A stretch of DNA of 64,000 nt from Proteus vulgaris (GTDB taxonomy: Bacteria > Pseudomonadota > Gammaproteobacteria > Enterobacterales > Enterobacteriaceae): contig NZ_CP137920.1 in the NCBI RefSeq assembly GCF_033708015.1, forward strand, positions 1,922,001-1,986,000. The letters run 5' to 3'. The number at the start of each line of letters is the position of its first letter. Position 1 is the stretch's first letter. The notes beneath the pieces were generated by a model, which saw only the letters and a list, made by a program, of their open reading frames with translations, was not told the DNA's origin and searched no databases. Shown here piece by piece: positions 8,557 to 18,741 of the stretch. The position numbers and the translations under genes are program-made.

Positions 8557-9726
8557 ATGTATCAGAATAACTTTAATAACTTAATTTCTAGGCAAAATAC
8601 CTATAGCGCAAAATGGTCTAATACTAATGTCAATCTGATCCCACTCTCTGTTGCCGATATGGAGATAGCTGCACCTGATTTTATTATTAACAAACTAGCT
8701 GAATTTAATCTTAAAGGTATTTATGGCTATACAGACCTTAGCCATGATTGGAATGACGTTGCTGCTAATTGGTTTAAAATGCAATACCAATGGAATGTCT
8801 CGCCTGAAACAATTGTATTTTGTCCCCGTGTTATACAAGCTGTTTCACTTTATATTCAGAATTTTACGCAAGTGGGCGATAAAATAACAACGCTATCTCC
8901 TGCTTATCATCCTATTAGTCATTCCGTTTGTGTAAATAACCGTGAACTATTAGAAAGCCCACTGATTTATTGTGACGGCTCTTATGAAATTGATTTTGAT
9001 GACTTAGAAAGTAAGTTTAAACAATCTGTCTGTTTTATTTTGCTATCGCCACACAACCCGACAGGAACGGTATGGCAAAAAGAAGATTTATTAAAAATTG
9101 CACAACTTGCACAAAAATATCAGGTTTTTATTATTTCGGATGATGTACATGCGGATTTTATCTTTGATGACGCTATCTATTTCCCTATTTCATCCTTAAA
9201 TACTTACGTAGAACAACACTCCTTTATTTGCACCTCTCCTGCAAAAACCTTCAATTTAGCAGGACTAGAAATAGCCAATATTATTATTGCCAATCCTGAA
9301 TATCGTGAAAAATTCAAGCAATGCTTAATTGCTGCGGGTATTCATAATCCGGGATATTTCTCTGTGCCCGCTTTTTTACAAGCCTACACCTTGCAAGGTC
9401 AACAATGGGTGGGTGAATTAAAAACGTACCTTGCTGATAACCGACGTTGGGTAAAAGAACAATGTGATCGTTACTTTCCTGATTGGGTTGTCACTCAAAG
9501 CCATGGCACCTATATGCTGTGGATCAACTACCAAAAAATGCAGTTATCTGAAGAACAACTAAAACATTGGTTTGTTTCATTAGCTGAAGTGGAAATGAGT
9601 TGGGGGCGTGGTTTTGGTGCGGTTGGGGATGGTTTTTTCCGCATTAATATCGCGACACCTCGTTCAATATTAGAAACCGTTTTCACTCGGCTTATTCGTA
9701 CCTTACCTCACGCCAGTTTGGAATAA
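8557..9726 (+). CDS. PatB/MalY-type pyridoxal-phosphate C-S lyase (cystathionine beta-lyase family)
   Basis: 389 residues from the ATG at 8557, which has a GAGG site 9 bp upstream; an in-frame TTG at 8539 is less likely. Fold type I aminotransferase-like enzyme: SVADMEI near the N terminus and ISDDVHADFIF typical of MalY/PatB, LLSPHNPTGTVW, and the PLP-lysine motif TSPAKTFNLAGLEIAN at about residue 235. Family members cleave cystathionine and other S-conjugates to thiol, pyruvate and ammonia. It is the first gene of a row that continues 6 bp later with an NhaC-type antiporter and then xylA and xylB. That placement is unusual, since it has no known place in xylose catabolism. Confidence 0.85.
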   Translation: MYQNNFNNLISRQNTYSAKWSNTNVNLIPLSVADMEIAAPDFIINKLAEFNLKGIYGYTDLSHDWNDVAANWFKMQYQWNVSPETIVFCPRVIQAVSLYIQNFTQVGDKITTLSPAYHPISHSVCVNNRELLESPLIYCDGSYEIDFDDLESKFKQSVCFILLSPHNPTGTVWQKEDLLKIAQLAQKYQVFIISDDVHADFIFDDAIYFPISSLNTYVEQHSFICTSPAKTFNLAGLEIANIIIANPEYREKFKQCLIAAGIHNPGYFSVPAFLQAYTLQGQQWVGELKTYLADNRRWVKEQCDRYFPDWVVTQSHGTYMLWINYQKMQLSEEQLKHWFVSLAEVEMSWGRGFGAVGDGFFRINIATPRSILETVFTRLIRTLPHASLE

Positions 9727-9732
9727 ATTACA

Positions 9733-11208
9733 ATGAAAACGCAAACGATAAACAGCCCAAGAACGCCAACGCTTCTTGAATCGCTCTTTCCTATTCTCAC
9801 TATGGTGGTGCTATTAGGAGGAGGTTATGCCGCTTTTGATTTACCACCAGAACCTTTAATGGTGCTGTCTACGGTTGTCGCTGCACTATTAGTAAAACGA
9901 TTAGGATATCGTTATGACGAGATCTTAACGGCAATTTCACAAAAAATTGCTAAAACCATGCCTGCATTACTGATTTTAATCAGTGTGGGTTTATTAATAG
10001 GTACATGGATGATTGGTGGCACCATTCCACTGATGATCTATTACGGCTTAAAAATGATCAGCCCAGAAATGCTTTATGTGACAGCATTATTGGTTACATC
10101 ATTAGTGTCAGTCTGTACGGGAACGTCATGGGGATCAGCAGGAACCATCGGTGTTGCCTTTATGGGCGTTGCTGTCGGTATGGATGCCAATCTTGCGGCA
10201 ACAGCTGGTGCCGTAGTTGCAGGTGCCTATTTTGGTGACAAGCTTTCACCATTATCAGGTGATACCAACCTTGCTGCAATGGCGGCAAGGATCGACCTTT
10301 ATCAACATATTTGGCACTTACTTTACACCACATTGCCTTCGCTGATTTTAACCGCGATTGTGATGACTGTTTATGGCTTGAATGGTGATTTAGCGGGTCA
10401 AGGTGTACCAGAAAAAGTAACATTAATTACCAATGGTCTTGAGAATGTTTATAACTTCAATCTAATTCTTCTCATTCCTGTATTAGTGATCCTCTATGGC
10501 TCAGTAACGAAAAAGCCCACTATCCCAGTAATGTTAGCCTCCGCCGCCATTGCGATGTTTAACGCTTACCTTATTCAAGGGTTTGGGTTACATGACATCG
10601 TAAAAAGTGCAGTTGATGGCTTCAATGTCTCAATGTTCCAAGGGAAAGATGTACCTGAGTTATTAGGTAATTTATTAAATCGTGGTGGCATGAACTCAAT
10701 GATGAGCACCCTGCTTATCTGTTTCTGCGCCCTCTCTTTTGCCGGCACTTTATCGTTAAGTGGTGCATTAGAAGTGATTGTCCATGCATTATTAAAAATG
10801 GTGCATTCAACTGGCTCGATGATCTTAGCCACAATTGCTTGTGGATTAACCATGATTGGCGTGACTTGTAATGGACAAATCTCAATCCTTATTCCTATCG
10901 AAATGTTACGCGGTGCCTATATCGAACGAGGTTTACACCCTAAAAATCTCGCTCGTACCGTAGAAGATTCCGCCACTATCTTTGAACCTATTTTACCGTG
11001 GACAGCCGCAGGCGCTTATATGGCAGGTACGTTAGGTGTTGCAACCTTAAGTTACTTACCATGGGCGGTATTGTGCTGGAGTGGCATCTTCTTTGCCATG
11101 CTGTGGGGTTTCACGGGCTTTGGCATTGCCAAATTAACACCAGAAGAGCAGGAAGAGATGACTGCTGAGCTTGGATCACATTCAGAATTACAACTTGATA
11201 CTAAATAA
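9733..11208 (+). CDS. NhaC family Na+/H+ antiporter-type transporter
   Basis: 491 residues with about 11-12 hydrophobic segments. It carries the [17 protein letters not shown] and [20 protein letters not shown] motifs that mark the NhaC family, and an [19 protein letters not shown] stretch near the C terminus. NhaC relatives exchange Na+ for H+, and some carry organic acids or amino acids (for example malate-lactate antiport). It starts 6 bp after the PatB-type gene and ends 10 bp before xylA, so it is almost surely cotranscribed with both. Its cargo may be a sulfur amino acid used by the lyase, or an ion couple; the sequence does not decide. Confidence 0.88.
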   Translation: MKTQTINSPRTPTLLESLFPILTMVVLLGGGYAAFDLPPEPLMVLSTVVAALLVKRLGYRYDEILTAISQKIAKTMPALLILISVGLLIGTWMIGGTIPLMIYYGLKMISPEMLYVTALLVTSLVSVCTGTSWGSAGTIGVAFMGVAVGMDANLAATAGAVVAGAYFGDKLSPLSGDTNLAAMAARIDLYQHIWHLLYTTLPSLILTAIVMTVYGLNGDLAGQGVPEKVTLITNGLENVYNFNLILLIPVLVILYGSVTKKPTIPVMLASAAIAMFNAYLIQGFGLHDIVKSAVDGFNVSMFQGKDVPELLGNLLNRGGMNSMMSTLLICFCALSFAGTLSLSGALEVIVHALLKMVHSTGSMILATIACGLTMIGVTCNGQISILIPIEMLRGAYIERGLHPKNLARTVEDSATIFEPILPWTAAGAYMAGTLGVATLSYLPWAVLCWSGIFFAMLWGFTGFGIAKLTPEEQEEMTAELGSHSELQLDTK

Positions 11209-11218
11209 GGACGGTTCC

Positions 11219-12535
11219 ATGTCTTACTTTGATAAAATTGAACAAATTCAATATGAAGGCACAACAAGCGATAATCCATTAGCGTTTCGTTACTATAATC
11301 CTGATGAGATTATTTTAGGTAAACGAATGGAAGATCACCTAAGATTTGCCGCTTGTTATTGGCATAACTTCTGCTGGAATGGTTCTGATATGTTCGGTAT
11401 CGGTACTTTTGATAGACCTTGGCAAACATCGGGTGAAGCTTTAAAGCAAGCGAAGCATAAAGCGGATGTTGCCTTTGAATTCTTCCATAAACTCAATGTG
11501 CCTTTCTATTGTTTTCATGATGTTGATGTGATTTCTGAAGGGAATAATATCAATGAATATGTTTCTAATATGGCGGCGATCACCGACGTATTAGCAAAAA
11601 AACAAGAAGAGACTCACGTTAAGCTATTATGGGGAACGGCAAACTGCTTCACTAACCCTCGTTATGGCGCAGGTGCGGCAACGAATCCTGATCCTGACGT
11701 TTTTGCATGGGCAGCGACACAGGTTTGTGAAGCGATGAAAGCGACAAAAACGCTAGGTGGCGAAAACTATGTATTATGGGGCGGACGCGAAGGCTACGAA
11801 ACCTTGTTAAATACAGATTTACGCCAAGAAAGAGAGCAAATTGGCCGTTTTATGCAGATGGTGGTTGAACACAAACACAAAATGGGTTTCCAGGGCACAT
11901 TACTGATTGAACCAAAACCACAAGAGCCGACAAAACATCAGTATGATTATGATACTGCAACGGTTTATGGCTTCTTAAAACAATTTGGTCTTGAAAAAGA
12001 AGTTAAAGTCAATATTGAAGCCAACCACGCAACATTAGCAGGACATAGTTTCCATCATGAAATAGCGACGGCTATTGCGTTAGGGATTTTAGGCTCTGTT
12101 GATGCTAATCGTGGCGACCCGCAATTAGGCTGGGATACTGACCAATTCCCAAATAGCATAGAAGAAAATGCACTCGTGATGTATGAAATTCTGAAATCAG
12201 GTGGATTTACAACAGGGGGTTTAAACTTTGATGCGAAAGTTCGTCGTCAAAGTAATGACAAATATGACCTTTTCCATGGACATATTTCAGGAATGGACAC
12301 CATGGCAATGGCATTACGCATTGCAGCAAGAATGATCCAAGATGGCGGGCTTGATAAATTTACGGCACAGCGTTATTCAGGCTGGAGTGCAGAATTTGGT
12401 CAAAATATCTTACAAGGTAAATTAAGCCTTGAAGAAGTCGCAAAATATGCGCAAAGCAATACTTTATCACCACAGTTACAAAGTGGACGCCAAGAAATGC
12501 TCGAAAGCTTAGTGAATCGCTATATTTTTGGTTAA
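11219..12535 (+). CDS. xylA: xylose isomerase
   Basis: 438 residues from the ATG at 11219, which has an AAGGACGG site and matches the family start [14 protein letters not shown]; longer in-frame starts run into nhaC. Converts D-xylose to D-xylulose in the cytoplasm with two divalent metals. Visible motifs are YCFHDVDV with the catalytic His/Asp pair, [45 protein letters not shown] and [17 protein letters not shown], the last four giving the metal ligands. Length matches E. coli XylA (440). It is followed by xylB with a strong hairpin between. Confidence 0.97.
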   Translation: MSYFDKIEQIQYEGTTSDNPLAFRYYNPDEIILGKRMEDHLRFAACYWHNFCWNGSDMFGIGTFDRPWQTSGEALKQAKHKADVAFEFFHKLNVPFYCFHDVDVISEGNNINEYVSNMAAITDVLAKKQEETHVKLLWGTANCFTNPRYGAGAATNPDPDVFAWAATQVCEAMKATKTLGGENYVLWGGREGYETLLNTDLRQEREQIGRFMQMVVEHKHKMGFQGTLLIEPKPQEPTKHQYDYDTATVYGFLKQFGLEKEVKVNIEANHATLAGHSFHHEIATAIALGILGSVDANRGDPQLGWDTDQFPNSIEENALVMYEILKSGGFTTGGLNFDAKVRRQSNDKYDLFHGHISGMDTMAMALRIAARMIQDGGLDKFTAQRYSGWSAEFGQNILQGKLSLEEVAKYAQSNTLSPQLQSGRQEMLESLVNRYIFG

Positions 12536-12547
12536 TTGCATAAACAG

Positions 12548-12580
12548 AATAAACACAGCGCATTTTCCGCTGTGTTTATT
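12548..12580 (+). terminator. perfect 13-bp hairpin between xylA and xylB
   Basis: AATAAACACAGCG and its exact complement around a 7-nt loop. No strong T-run follows, so it may act as partial terminator or 3' end stabiliser that sets the xylA to xylB ratio. Confidence 0.6.
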
Positions 12581-12608
12581 CATTAGAGACAGATCATGAG
12601 GTAACTTC

Positions 12609-14063
12609 ATGTATTTAGGGATAGATTTAGGTACTTCAAGCGTTAAAGCGATCATCATGAATGATCAAGGTGACGTTGTTGCCAGTCATTCCGTTTCTTT
12701 AGCAATATCACGCCCTCACCCTCAATGGTCAGAACAAGATCCCCTGCAATGGTGGCAAGCAACAGAAGACGCGATCCTTCAGCTTGGACATCATTATCCT
12801 ATGGATCAGATCAAGGCGATTGGGTTAAGCGGACAGATGCATGGTGCCGTTTTACTTGATGCCCAACAAACGGTGCTACGCCCTGCGATCTTATGGAACG
12901 ATGGTCGTAGTTTTAAACAGTGCCAAATGCTTGAGACACAATATCCTCAGTTTAGAAAAATCACGGGTAACTTAGTGATGCCGGGCTTTACTGCGCCAAA
13001 ATTACAATGGGTTGCTGAACATGAGCCTGAAATCTTTCAACGTATTGCACATGTTTTATTACCTAAAGATTTTTTACGTTGGAAGATGAGCGGCAATTTC
13101 GCTAGTGATATGTCAGATTCAGCCGGTACGCTTTGGTTAGATATGCAAAAGCGAGATTGGAGTGATGTGCTTTTAAATGCGACAGGTTTAACGCGTCGTC
13201 AAATGCCTACATTGTTTGAAGGTAATCAAATAACGGGCTATCTATTAGCTGATATCGCTAAAAAATGGCAAATGAAACAAGTCCCTATTATTGCTGGTGG
13301 TGGCGATAATGCGGCAGGTGCAATAGGAGTTGGTGTCTATCAACCTGGTCAAGCGATGCTCTCTTTAGGCACTTCTGGGGTTTACTTTGTTGTTAGTGAG
13401 AAATTCCTCCAAAATAGTGATAATGCAGTACACAGTTTTTGTCATGCATTACCGAATACATGGCATTTAATGTCTGTGATGTTAAGTGCTGCCTCATGTC
13501 TTGATTGGGTATGCCAATTAACGGGAATTGACAGTGTGAGTACGATGTTTGAAGAGGTTGAACACGCGACTTTTGCCGATAGTCCCCTCCTGTTTTTGCC
13601 TTATCTTTCTGGTGAACGGACACCTTATAACAACCCGAATGCGAAAGGTGTCTTTTGGGGATTAACCCACGAGCATCAACGAGCTGACTTATGCCAAGCT
13701 GTTCTTGAAGGTGTGAGTTTTGCGTTACGACAAGGAATTGAAGTTGCGGAAAACGCAGGTCAATTCGCTGATAATATTACCTTAATTGGCGGTGGTGCCA
13801 GAAGTGACTATTGGCGACAACTTCTCGCCGATATTACAGGAAAAACCCTCGATTATCGTCAAGGGGGGAATGTTGGGCCTGCACTTGGTGCAGCAAGGCT
13901 TGCACAATTAGCAGTAAGCCCCGTTCATTTATCACGTGTTATTCTTTCTCAACCTAAGCTTGAAAAACGCCATATACCCAATTTAGAAAAACATAAAACA
14001 TACGAAAAAAAATATCATGCCTTTAAAAAGTTATATTCATTGATTGATACGATGGAAATATAA
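12609..14063 (+). CDS. xylB: xylulokinase
   Basis: 484 residues, the same length as E. coli XylB. FGGY-family sugar kinase: phosphate-binding GIDLGTSSVKAII at residues 4-16, SGQMHGAVLLD near residue 77, WNDGR, the GGGDNAAGAIGVG loop near residue 230, and the second ATP motif IGGGARSDYWRQLLADI near residue 393. Phosphorylates D-xylulose to xylulose 5-phosphate, which enters the pentose phosphate pathway. A GAGGTAAC site precedes the ATG. It is the last gene of the xyl operon, and a strong bidirectional terminator follows. No xylFGH or xylE transporter is present in the window. Confidence 0.96.
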   Translation: MYLGIDLGTSSVKAIIMNDQGDVVASHSVSLAISRPHPQWSEQDPLQWWQATEDAILQLGHHYPMDQIKAIGLSGQMHGAVLLDAQQTVLRPAILWNDGRSFKQCQMLETQYPQFRKITGNLVMPGFTAPKLQWVAEHEPEIFQRIAHVLLPKDFLRWKMSGNFASDMSDSAGTLWLDMQKRDWSDVLLNATGLTRRQMPTLFEGNQITGYLLADIAKKWQMKQVPIIAGGGDNAAGAIGVGVYQPGQAMLSLGTSGVYFVVSEKFLQNSDNAVHSFCHALPNTWHLMSVMLSAASCLDWVCQLTGIDSVSTMFEEVEHATFADSPLLFLPYLSGERTPYNNPNAKGVFWGLTHEHQRADLCQAVLEGVSFALRQGIEVAENAGQFADNITLIGGGARSDYWRQLLADITGKTLDYRQGGNVGPALGAARLAQLAVSPVHLSRVILSQPKLEKRHIPNLEKHKTYEKKYHAFKKLYSLIDTMEI

Positions 14064-14086
14064 CTATATTGCGTCAATATCAGGAT

Positions 14087-14130
14087 AAAAAAATAGCGCC
14101 ATCTTTAAAGGATTGGCGCTATTTTTTATT
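14087..14130. terminator. bidirectional terminator between xylB and leoA
   Basis: AAAATAGCGCCA pairs with TGGCGCTATTTT around a 10-12 nt loop, with A-run and T-run on opposite sides. It serves xylB on the plus strand and the LeoA gene on the minus strand. Confidence 0.85.
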
Positions 14131-14158
14131 ATTCTATTTAGGCAGTGTTTTATTCTTA

Positions 14159-15862
14159 TTAAGATAAAGTAATTAGCTCACTTTCTAATAATTTGGCTTC
14201 TGCTAACCAATTTGAGAAAATATGACTTCTTTCTTTGCTTTCTTGTAAGTTTTTGTCTAATTCTTTTAATTGACTATTAAGATTAATGTAATTAGCAAAA
14301 AAATTCTCTGCAAATTCAGGCGATTTAATTAAATCGGTTAAATCTTTTCTTTGAACGTTAAATCCCTCAATCATATCTGTAATAGCTTTTTTAAACTGCT
14401 CTTCTTTTTTATATTTATCGTAAGAATCCCAGACCTCAATAGCGATACCAACAAAAGCTAAAGCAGCATTTGCCCCTTTAGCAAATTTTATCGCACCATA
14501 AGGATTAAATTTTAAGTACTTACCTACATCAAGACCTAATGTTTTTGCTATGGTGACAATACCATCACGAGTGGCAATGATTGTTTTGTTGTTAATAAAA
14601 TTACCTTTGAGCATATTATTTACGCCCATTTTTCCTAATGATTTTATCGTCGTATTAAAATGGTTAATTTCATTATCAAAAGTTATTTGCATTTTTTCTA
14701 TTTCAAGATTAATTACTCCCATCTGGCTACGGAATTCATTTTGTAATCGGCTATTAATCACAATGCCTTCATCACCAATTTCGCGCTCAAAAAACTCACC
14801 AAAAGTTTCAAGACTACAACCTTTTGCTTGTATAATTAAATCCGTGAAATAGCTAACCACAAATCTATCTAACGTAATTTGTGTTTCACTAATCTGATTT
14901 TTAGTATTTAGCATTTGACTTTCTAATCTATTATAGGCTTTTTCAAGTTGAATAACCTCATGGGAAATAATTTTATTGGCTTCAATTGCTACGGGGAGTT
15001 TTTTATGAAGAATATCACTGATAACTGTAGTACGCATTTCCGCATCTAAAGCATCACTTCCTCCATTTTGAATAATTTTTTCCGCTGTTGCTGTTTGTAA
15101 ACACTTAATATGAGAAAGAGCTTTAAATTGTTCAATATTCTCAAGCCAGTAATTAATACCTTCATCAAAAGGATTAGCGGCAACAGCGACAATCGACAAT
15201 GTACTGATTTCTTCCGATGTAAGAGAGATCATATCTTGTAAACGACTAATCACGTTTTGTTGCTTTATTTTTAGATTTTCTTGGTAATCTTCTTCATCTT
15301 CAACATCAGAAACTTCATCAAAGCGGCTTAAAACAAAAACGGTTCTTGGTAATAAATTAAGTGTACGGAATAGCCAATACATATCTTCTTTATGGCTGTC
15401 TTTAATTGGATTAGTTGAGTTCATGACATAAAGAACTAAATGGGCATCACTGACATACTTTTTAGTGAGATCTTTATATTTTTCTATCTCAAATGTTTGT
15501 GCATTTTGCTGCTCTTTAAAACCAAATAGCCCAGGAGTATCAATCAAGACAAATTCTTCTCCTATCTCATAAACTTTGACTTCATTAGATGATTCTTGGT
15601 GGCTAATTTTCATCGTGGATTTATCTAATTTCTCCATCCACGCAGCTGCAATCGAAGTTTTTCCTTCAGAAAATCCGCCAATTAAAGCAACTTTTAATTT
15701 TTCACCTGCAATATTGGCAATATTATTTTCTAATTTTTGAATTAAAGATGGTTCAATAGGAACACCAGCTTGAATTCCTTGTTGTAAAAAACACAGTAAC
15801 CTTTCTAATAAACTCAAAATTTGAGTTTGTTTTTCATTGAAATTCTTAATTGTATGCTTCAT
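14159..15862 (-). CDS. leoA: LeoA-like bacterial dynamin GTPase (Eleos-type defence system)
   Basis: 567 residues, the size of E. coli LeoA. GTPase motifs: P-loop GGFSEGKTS at residues 62-70, switch region with DTPGL at about 108-112, and LSRFD at 179-183 in the G4 place (SRFD instead of NKxD). The rest is helical with a mildly hydrophobic stretch at about residues 460-485 (FAKGANAALAFVGIAIEVW). The P-loop region (SEGKTSIAAAWMEKLDKS) agrees closely with what I recall of the ETEC LeoA protein. It starts within the stop of the upstream LeoBC-like gene (TAATG overlap), so translation is coupled. LeoA with LeoBC is the two-gene Eleos anti-phage system; membrane remodelling on infection is the proposed mode. 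Confidence 0.85.
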   Translation of the reverse strand: MKHTIKNFNEKQTQILSLLERLLCFLQQGIQAGVPIEPSLIQKLENNIANIAGEKLKVALIGGFSEGKTSIAAAWMEKLDKSTMKISHQESSNEVKVYEIGEEFVLIDTPGLFGFKEQQNAQTFEIEKYKDLTKKYVSDAHLVLYVMNSTNPIKDSHKEDMYWLFRTLNLLPRTVFVLSRFDEVSDVEDEEDYQENLKIKQQNVISRLQDMISLTSEEISTLSIVAVAANPFDEGINYWLENIEQFKALSHIKCLQTATAEKIIQNGGSDALDAEMRTTVISDILHKKLPVAIEANKIISHEVIQLEKAYNRLESQMLNTKNQISETQITLDRFVVSYFTDLIIQAKGCSLETFGEFFEREIGDEGIVINSRLQNEFRSQMGVINLEIEKMQITFDNEINHFNTTIKSLGKMGVNNMLKGNFINNKTIIATRDGIVTIAKTLGLDVGKYLKFNPYGAIKFAKGANAALAFVGIAIEVWDSYDKYKKEEQFKKAITDMIEGFNVQRKDLTDLIKSPEFAENFFANYINLNSQLKELDKNLQESKERSHIFSNWLAEAKLLESELITLS

Positions 15863-18270
15863 TAGAGATTACCTTCTATTTGAATGTTTTGGGCTAAATT
15901 TTTTAAATTTTGATTTGAACTCTGCAATAAGGTTGCTGTTTTTCTTATTTTAATAATAGGCTCATCAAGTGAATTTTTTATAAAATTAATGTTAGTTTCA
16001 ATATCAGGCAACAATGAATTTAATTTCTTGTGCAACTCATCATTAATATATTTTTCAATATTACGTAAATTTTCATCAGTTGATTTTTTCTGCTGAGACA
16101 TTTTATAGCTACTACTAAAGTATCCAAAAAGTGCTTTACCCACAGAAACAAGCATGGTTAATGCTGAAGCTCCTGCTATCCACAGGCTTGCACCGCCCGT
16201 AACGGGAACTAATGCTAATCCCACTAATGAACTTAATAAACCAACTTTATTTATTCCATTATCAATATTAATATCAAGAGTAATATTTTTATTCACGTTA
16301 TTACTATGCAGTCTCTTCGTTATATCAATTAAATCTTTAGCCTGATCTTCATAACGTTGAAGTATTTCCGCCGCTTCATTATGAAAACGTTCAATACGAG
16401 CTTTTATTGCTTCAGAAAATGAGGTTAAAAGCACCTGTAACTCTTCTTCAATATATTGATTTAAGATTTCTTTAAAACGGTCATTACTAATATCATCTTC
16501 AATACGAGAATAGGTTTTTCTTCGTACCTTTTGTAATAACTCACGTATAATATTAGCAATATTACCGTTTAGCTGTGTTTTCATTACTAGAAAGCTTGAA
16601 TCTAATAATTTTTTTGAATCTTCACAGGTAATAGAAATCTCATCAGCAACTTTTTGATAATCTCGTTCTATCTCTTCTAATCCTTGAATCGTGTTATTAA
16701 GTGCTTCCTTTGTTTTATTAAGATTGGCACGATAAATTTTATTTTGACTATCAGGTAATAACTCATGTTCTAATAAGTCAATAAAATCAAGTATCCCTGT
16801 ACGCTCTAATAATTCATATTCCAGAAAATCTTGTAAGAATTTATTTCGGCGTTTTGCATTTTGAGAACCAGGAACTAAGCAATCTGTTGACGCTAAAAAA
16901 GCAGGTAATGCGGTTAAAGAAACAACCTTTTTATAATGGTGCCCCAGTTGTTCACGCATGATTTCATCTAATCCTGCTAGGCTGCTTAATTCATCTTCGG
17001 ATAATAAAGAACGATTCTTTAATGACAATTTGGGATTTGTTATTTTCTTATTGAAAATAGACCATACTTCAGTTTGTGCATTTAAGTGTAACTTAATTTT
17101 TTCTAACGTTCCTATACGGCCTTCATCACCAGTTTGTGGTGGCGCTGCTTTATTAGTGATATAAAATACAGCATGAGCTTGCTGAACGGCATCTTCTATC
17201 TGCTTTAAAACAAGCCCTTCTTTTCCTTCAATACCGGGAACATCTAACAATGAAAACACATTCTCTTTTAGTTTTAAATGATAGCGCTTAGTTTCTCGAG
17301 TAAAGTCAGCTTGACCATCACCAATAATTTTACCGTCAGCATATTGAATGAGTAATGCGCATTGTTGTTCTGATAGCGTTTTTAATTGTTGCTGTTTTAA
17401 CGTTAGCGCTAATTTTTCATTTTCTAAAGATGTTATCTTGTTTTTAATTTGAGCTTTTTCTTGTGATAATTTATCGTCTAGGTTTGTTAATTTGCTATAT
17501 AAAGGCTTCTGTTTTTCTTTAATCAATAATGATTGCTCATCATGTTTTTGACGTAATAGATTACGCTCTATACTATTTAGAACAATCTCGCTTTCCAAAT
17601 CAACTAATATAAGTTCTTCTGGTAATTTTTTGAAAAGCAATAATATTTTTTGCCATAACGAAGCGTTACTTTTATATTCTTCAATCTGTACATTAATATT
17701 ACTGATTTGCTGTAATATGGCTGAGTTTGTATTCTCTTTTTGCTCTAATTGATGTTTTATTTCATTCAGTTGATGAGTATGCTGTGCATGCACCTCTTCA
17801 ATTAATTGCTGAATATCGTGTTTTTTTTGCGCATAAAGATGATTAAGATCATGAATTTCTATTGAAAATGCTTCTAAATCTTGCTTAATTTTCTCAATGT
17901 ATTGTTGATTTTTTTCAATATCATTTAAACAAAATTGATAGCTTGTCTGTTGCTGTCGATATTTTTTTTGATTCTCAACTTTTTCAGATTCTCGTAATAG
18001 GATACGCAAAGTTTCAATTAATGTAGATTTACCCGCCCCTGTTTCACCATAAAAAGCAATCGTAAATGTATTCCACTCTGCATTTTTTTGCAGTGAGGCG
18101 AGTTCATTACTTAATAAACCTTGAAAGTTTTCTAATTTACTGCGAGCAATATTTTCTGCGTTATTTAAATTTTCATCTGATGAGAGGCCAGTCATCGAAT
18201 GTATGATAATGGCTAATTCATTATTAATTTTTTTATATATATCACTAGGATTATGAAGTTTAAATGTCAT
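15862..18270 (-). CDS. leoBC: LeoBC-like large bacterial dynamin GTPase (Eleos-type defence system)
   Basis: 802 residues. P-loop FYGETGAGKST at about 73-83, then a long coiled-coil rich insertion (~95-320, many Gln/Lys/Glu), a second part of the GTPase domain with SLLDVPGIEGKEG near residue 350 and FNKK in the G4 place, a helical middle, a paired hydrophobic segment at ~675-718 (SSLVGLALVPV, GGASLWIAGASALTMLVSVG) able to insert in membrane, and a final coiled coil. This build is that of dynamin-like proteins. It overlaps leoA by 1 nt and is transcribed first. I call it LeoBC from size, build and the leoA partner rather than from direct recall of sequence. Confidence 0.75.
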   Translation of the reverse strand: MTFKLHNPSDIYKKINNELAIIIHSMTGLSSDENLNNAENIARSKLENFQGLLSNELASLQKNAEWNTFTIAFYGETGAGKSTLIETLRILLRESEKVENQKKYRQQQTSYQFCLNDIEKNQQYIEKIKQDLEAFSIEIHDLNHLYAQKKHDIQQLIEEVHAQHTHQLNEIKHQLEQKENTNSAILQQISNINVQIEEYKSNASLWQKILLLFKKLPEELILVDLESEIVLNSIERNLLRQKHDEQSLLIKEKQKPLYSKLTNLDDKLSQEKAQIKNKITSLENEKLALTLKQQQLKTLSEQQCALLIQYADGKIIGDGQADFTRETKRYHLKLKENVFSLLDVPGIEGKEGLVLKQIEDAVQQAHAVFYITNKAAPPQTGDEGRIGTLEKIKLHLNAQTEVWSIFNKKITNPKLSLKNRSLLSEDELSSLAGLDEIMREQLGHHYKKVVSLTALPAFLASTDCLVPGSQNAKRRNKFLQDFLEYELLERTGILDFIDLLEHELLPDSQNKIYRANLNKTKEALNNTIQGLEEIERDYQKVADEISITCEDSKKLLDSSFLVMKTQLNGNIANIIRELLQKVRRKTYSRIEDDISNDRFKEILNQYIEEELQVLLTSFSEAIKARIERFHNEAAEILQRYEDQAKDLIDITKRLHSNNVNKNITLDINIDNGINKVGLLSSLVGLALVPVTGGASLWIAGASALTMLVSVGKALFGYFSSSYKMSQQKKSTDENLRNIEKYINDELHKKLNSLLPDIETNINFIKNSLDEPIIKIRKTATLLQSSNQNLKNLAQNIQIEGNL

Positions 18271-18741
18271 TATTTAAGCCAGCTAATATAGATATAAGTT
18301 AATTTTTCAAATCATCATAATCATATTTTATCATTAAGATAAATATTATGATAATAAATTGTTTTATTATTTTGTTAGTAAAAAGTAACGTTATTAACAC
18401 TCTAGTAATACTCATTTTAAATGTATTGATTAACGGAAAAGCTGAATATTTGATTTTAATCAAACCTATTTGCTTTTAATCATTCCGTAAATATCAAAGT
18501 ATAAATTACTAACATTAGTTTACACTTAAAATAGATTGTCATATTAGGGTAAATGTTCATATTTTGGGTTGTAGCCAAAATAGATATGCCATACATAATA
18601 GAAAATGTATTATCTAAAACTATCATAGTGGATCTTATTTATTTAATAGGAACATCTACAACTAATGTGGATTGAAGTACAGTCGGTGAGTTATTAATTG
18701 CTTAGCCCTGATAAATAAATATATCAGGGCCAGTTAAAAAA
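18271..18741. other. 471-bp intergenic region upstream of leoBC
   Basis: Very AT-rich with no open frame of note. It must hold the leoBC promoter (minus strand, right next to 18270). An imperfect hairpin (CATATTTTGG / CCAAAATAGATATG) lies at about 18558-18588, and a clean one at 18705-18730. I see no integrase, direct repeat or tRNA that would mark the edge of a mobile island. Confidence 0.5.
18705..18730 (-). terminator. hairpin after the yjbD-like gene
   Basis: GCCCTGATA pairs with TATCAGGGC over an 8-nt loop, just past the stop of the minus-strand gene. It lacks a strong T-run. Confidence 0.4.

Noticed and set aside
10160..10423. Minus-strand frame inside the NhaC-type gene
   Set aside because: Shadow of a strongly supported gene on the other strand; no family features.
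15862..18270. Reading the large GTPase as an SMC- or Rad50-like protein because of its coiled coil
   Set aside because: The P-loop and DVPG motif are of dynamin/GTPase type, there is no ABC signature, and a C-terminal membrane segment is present.
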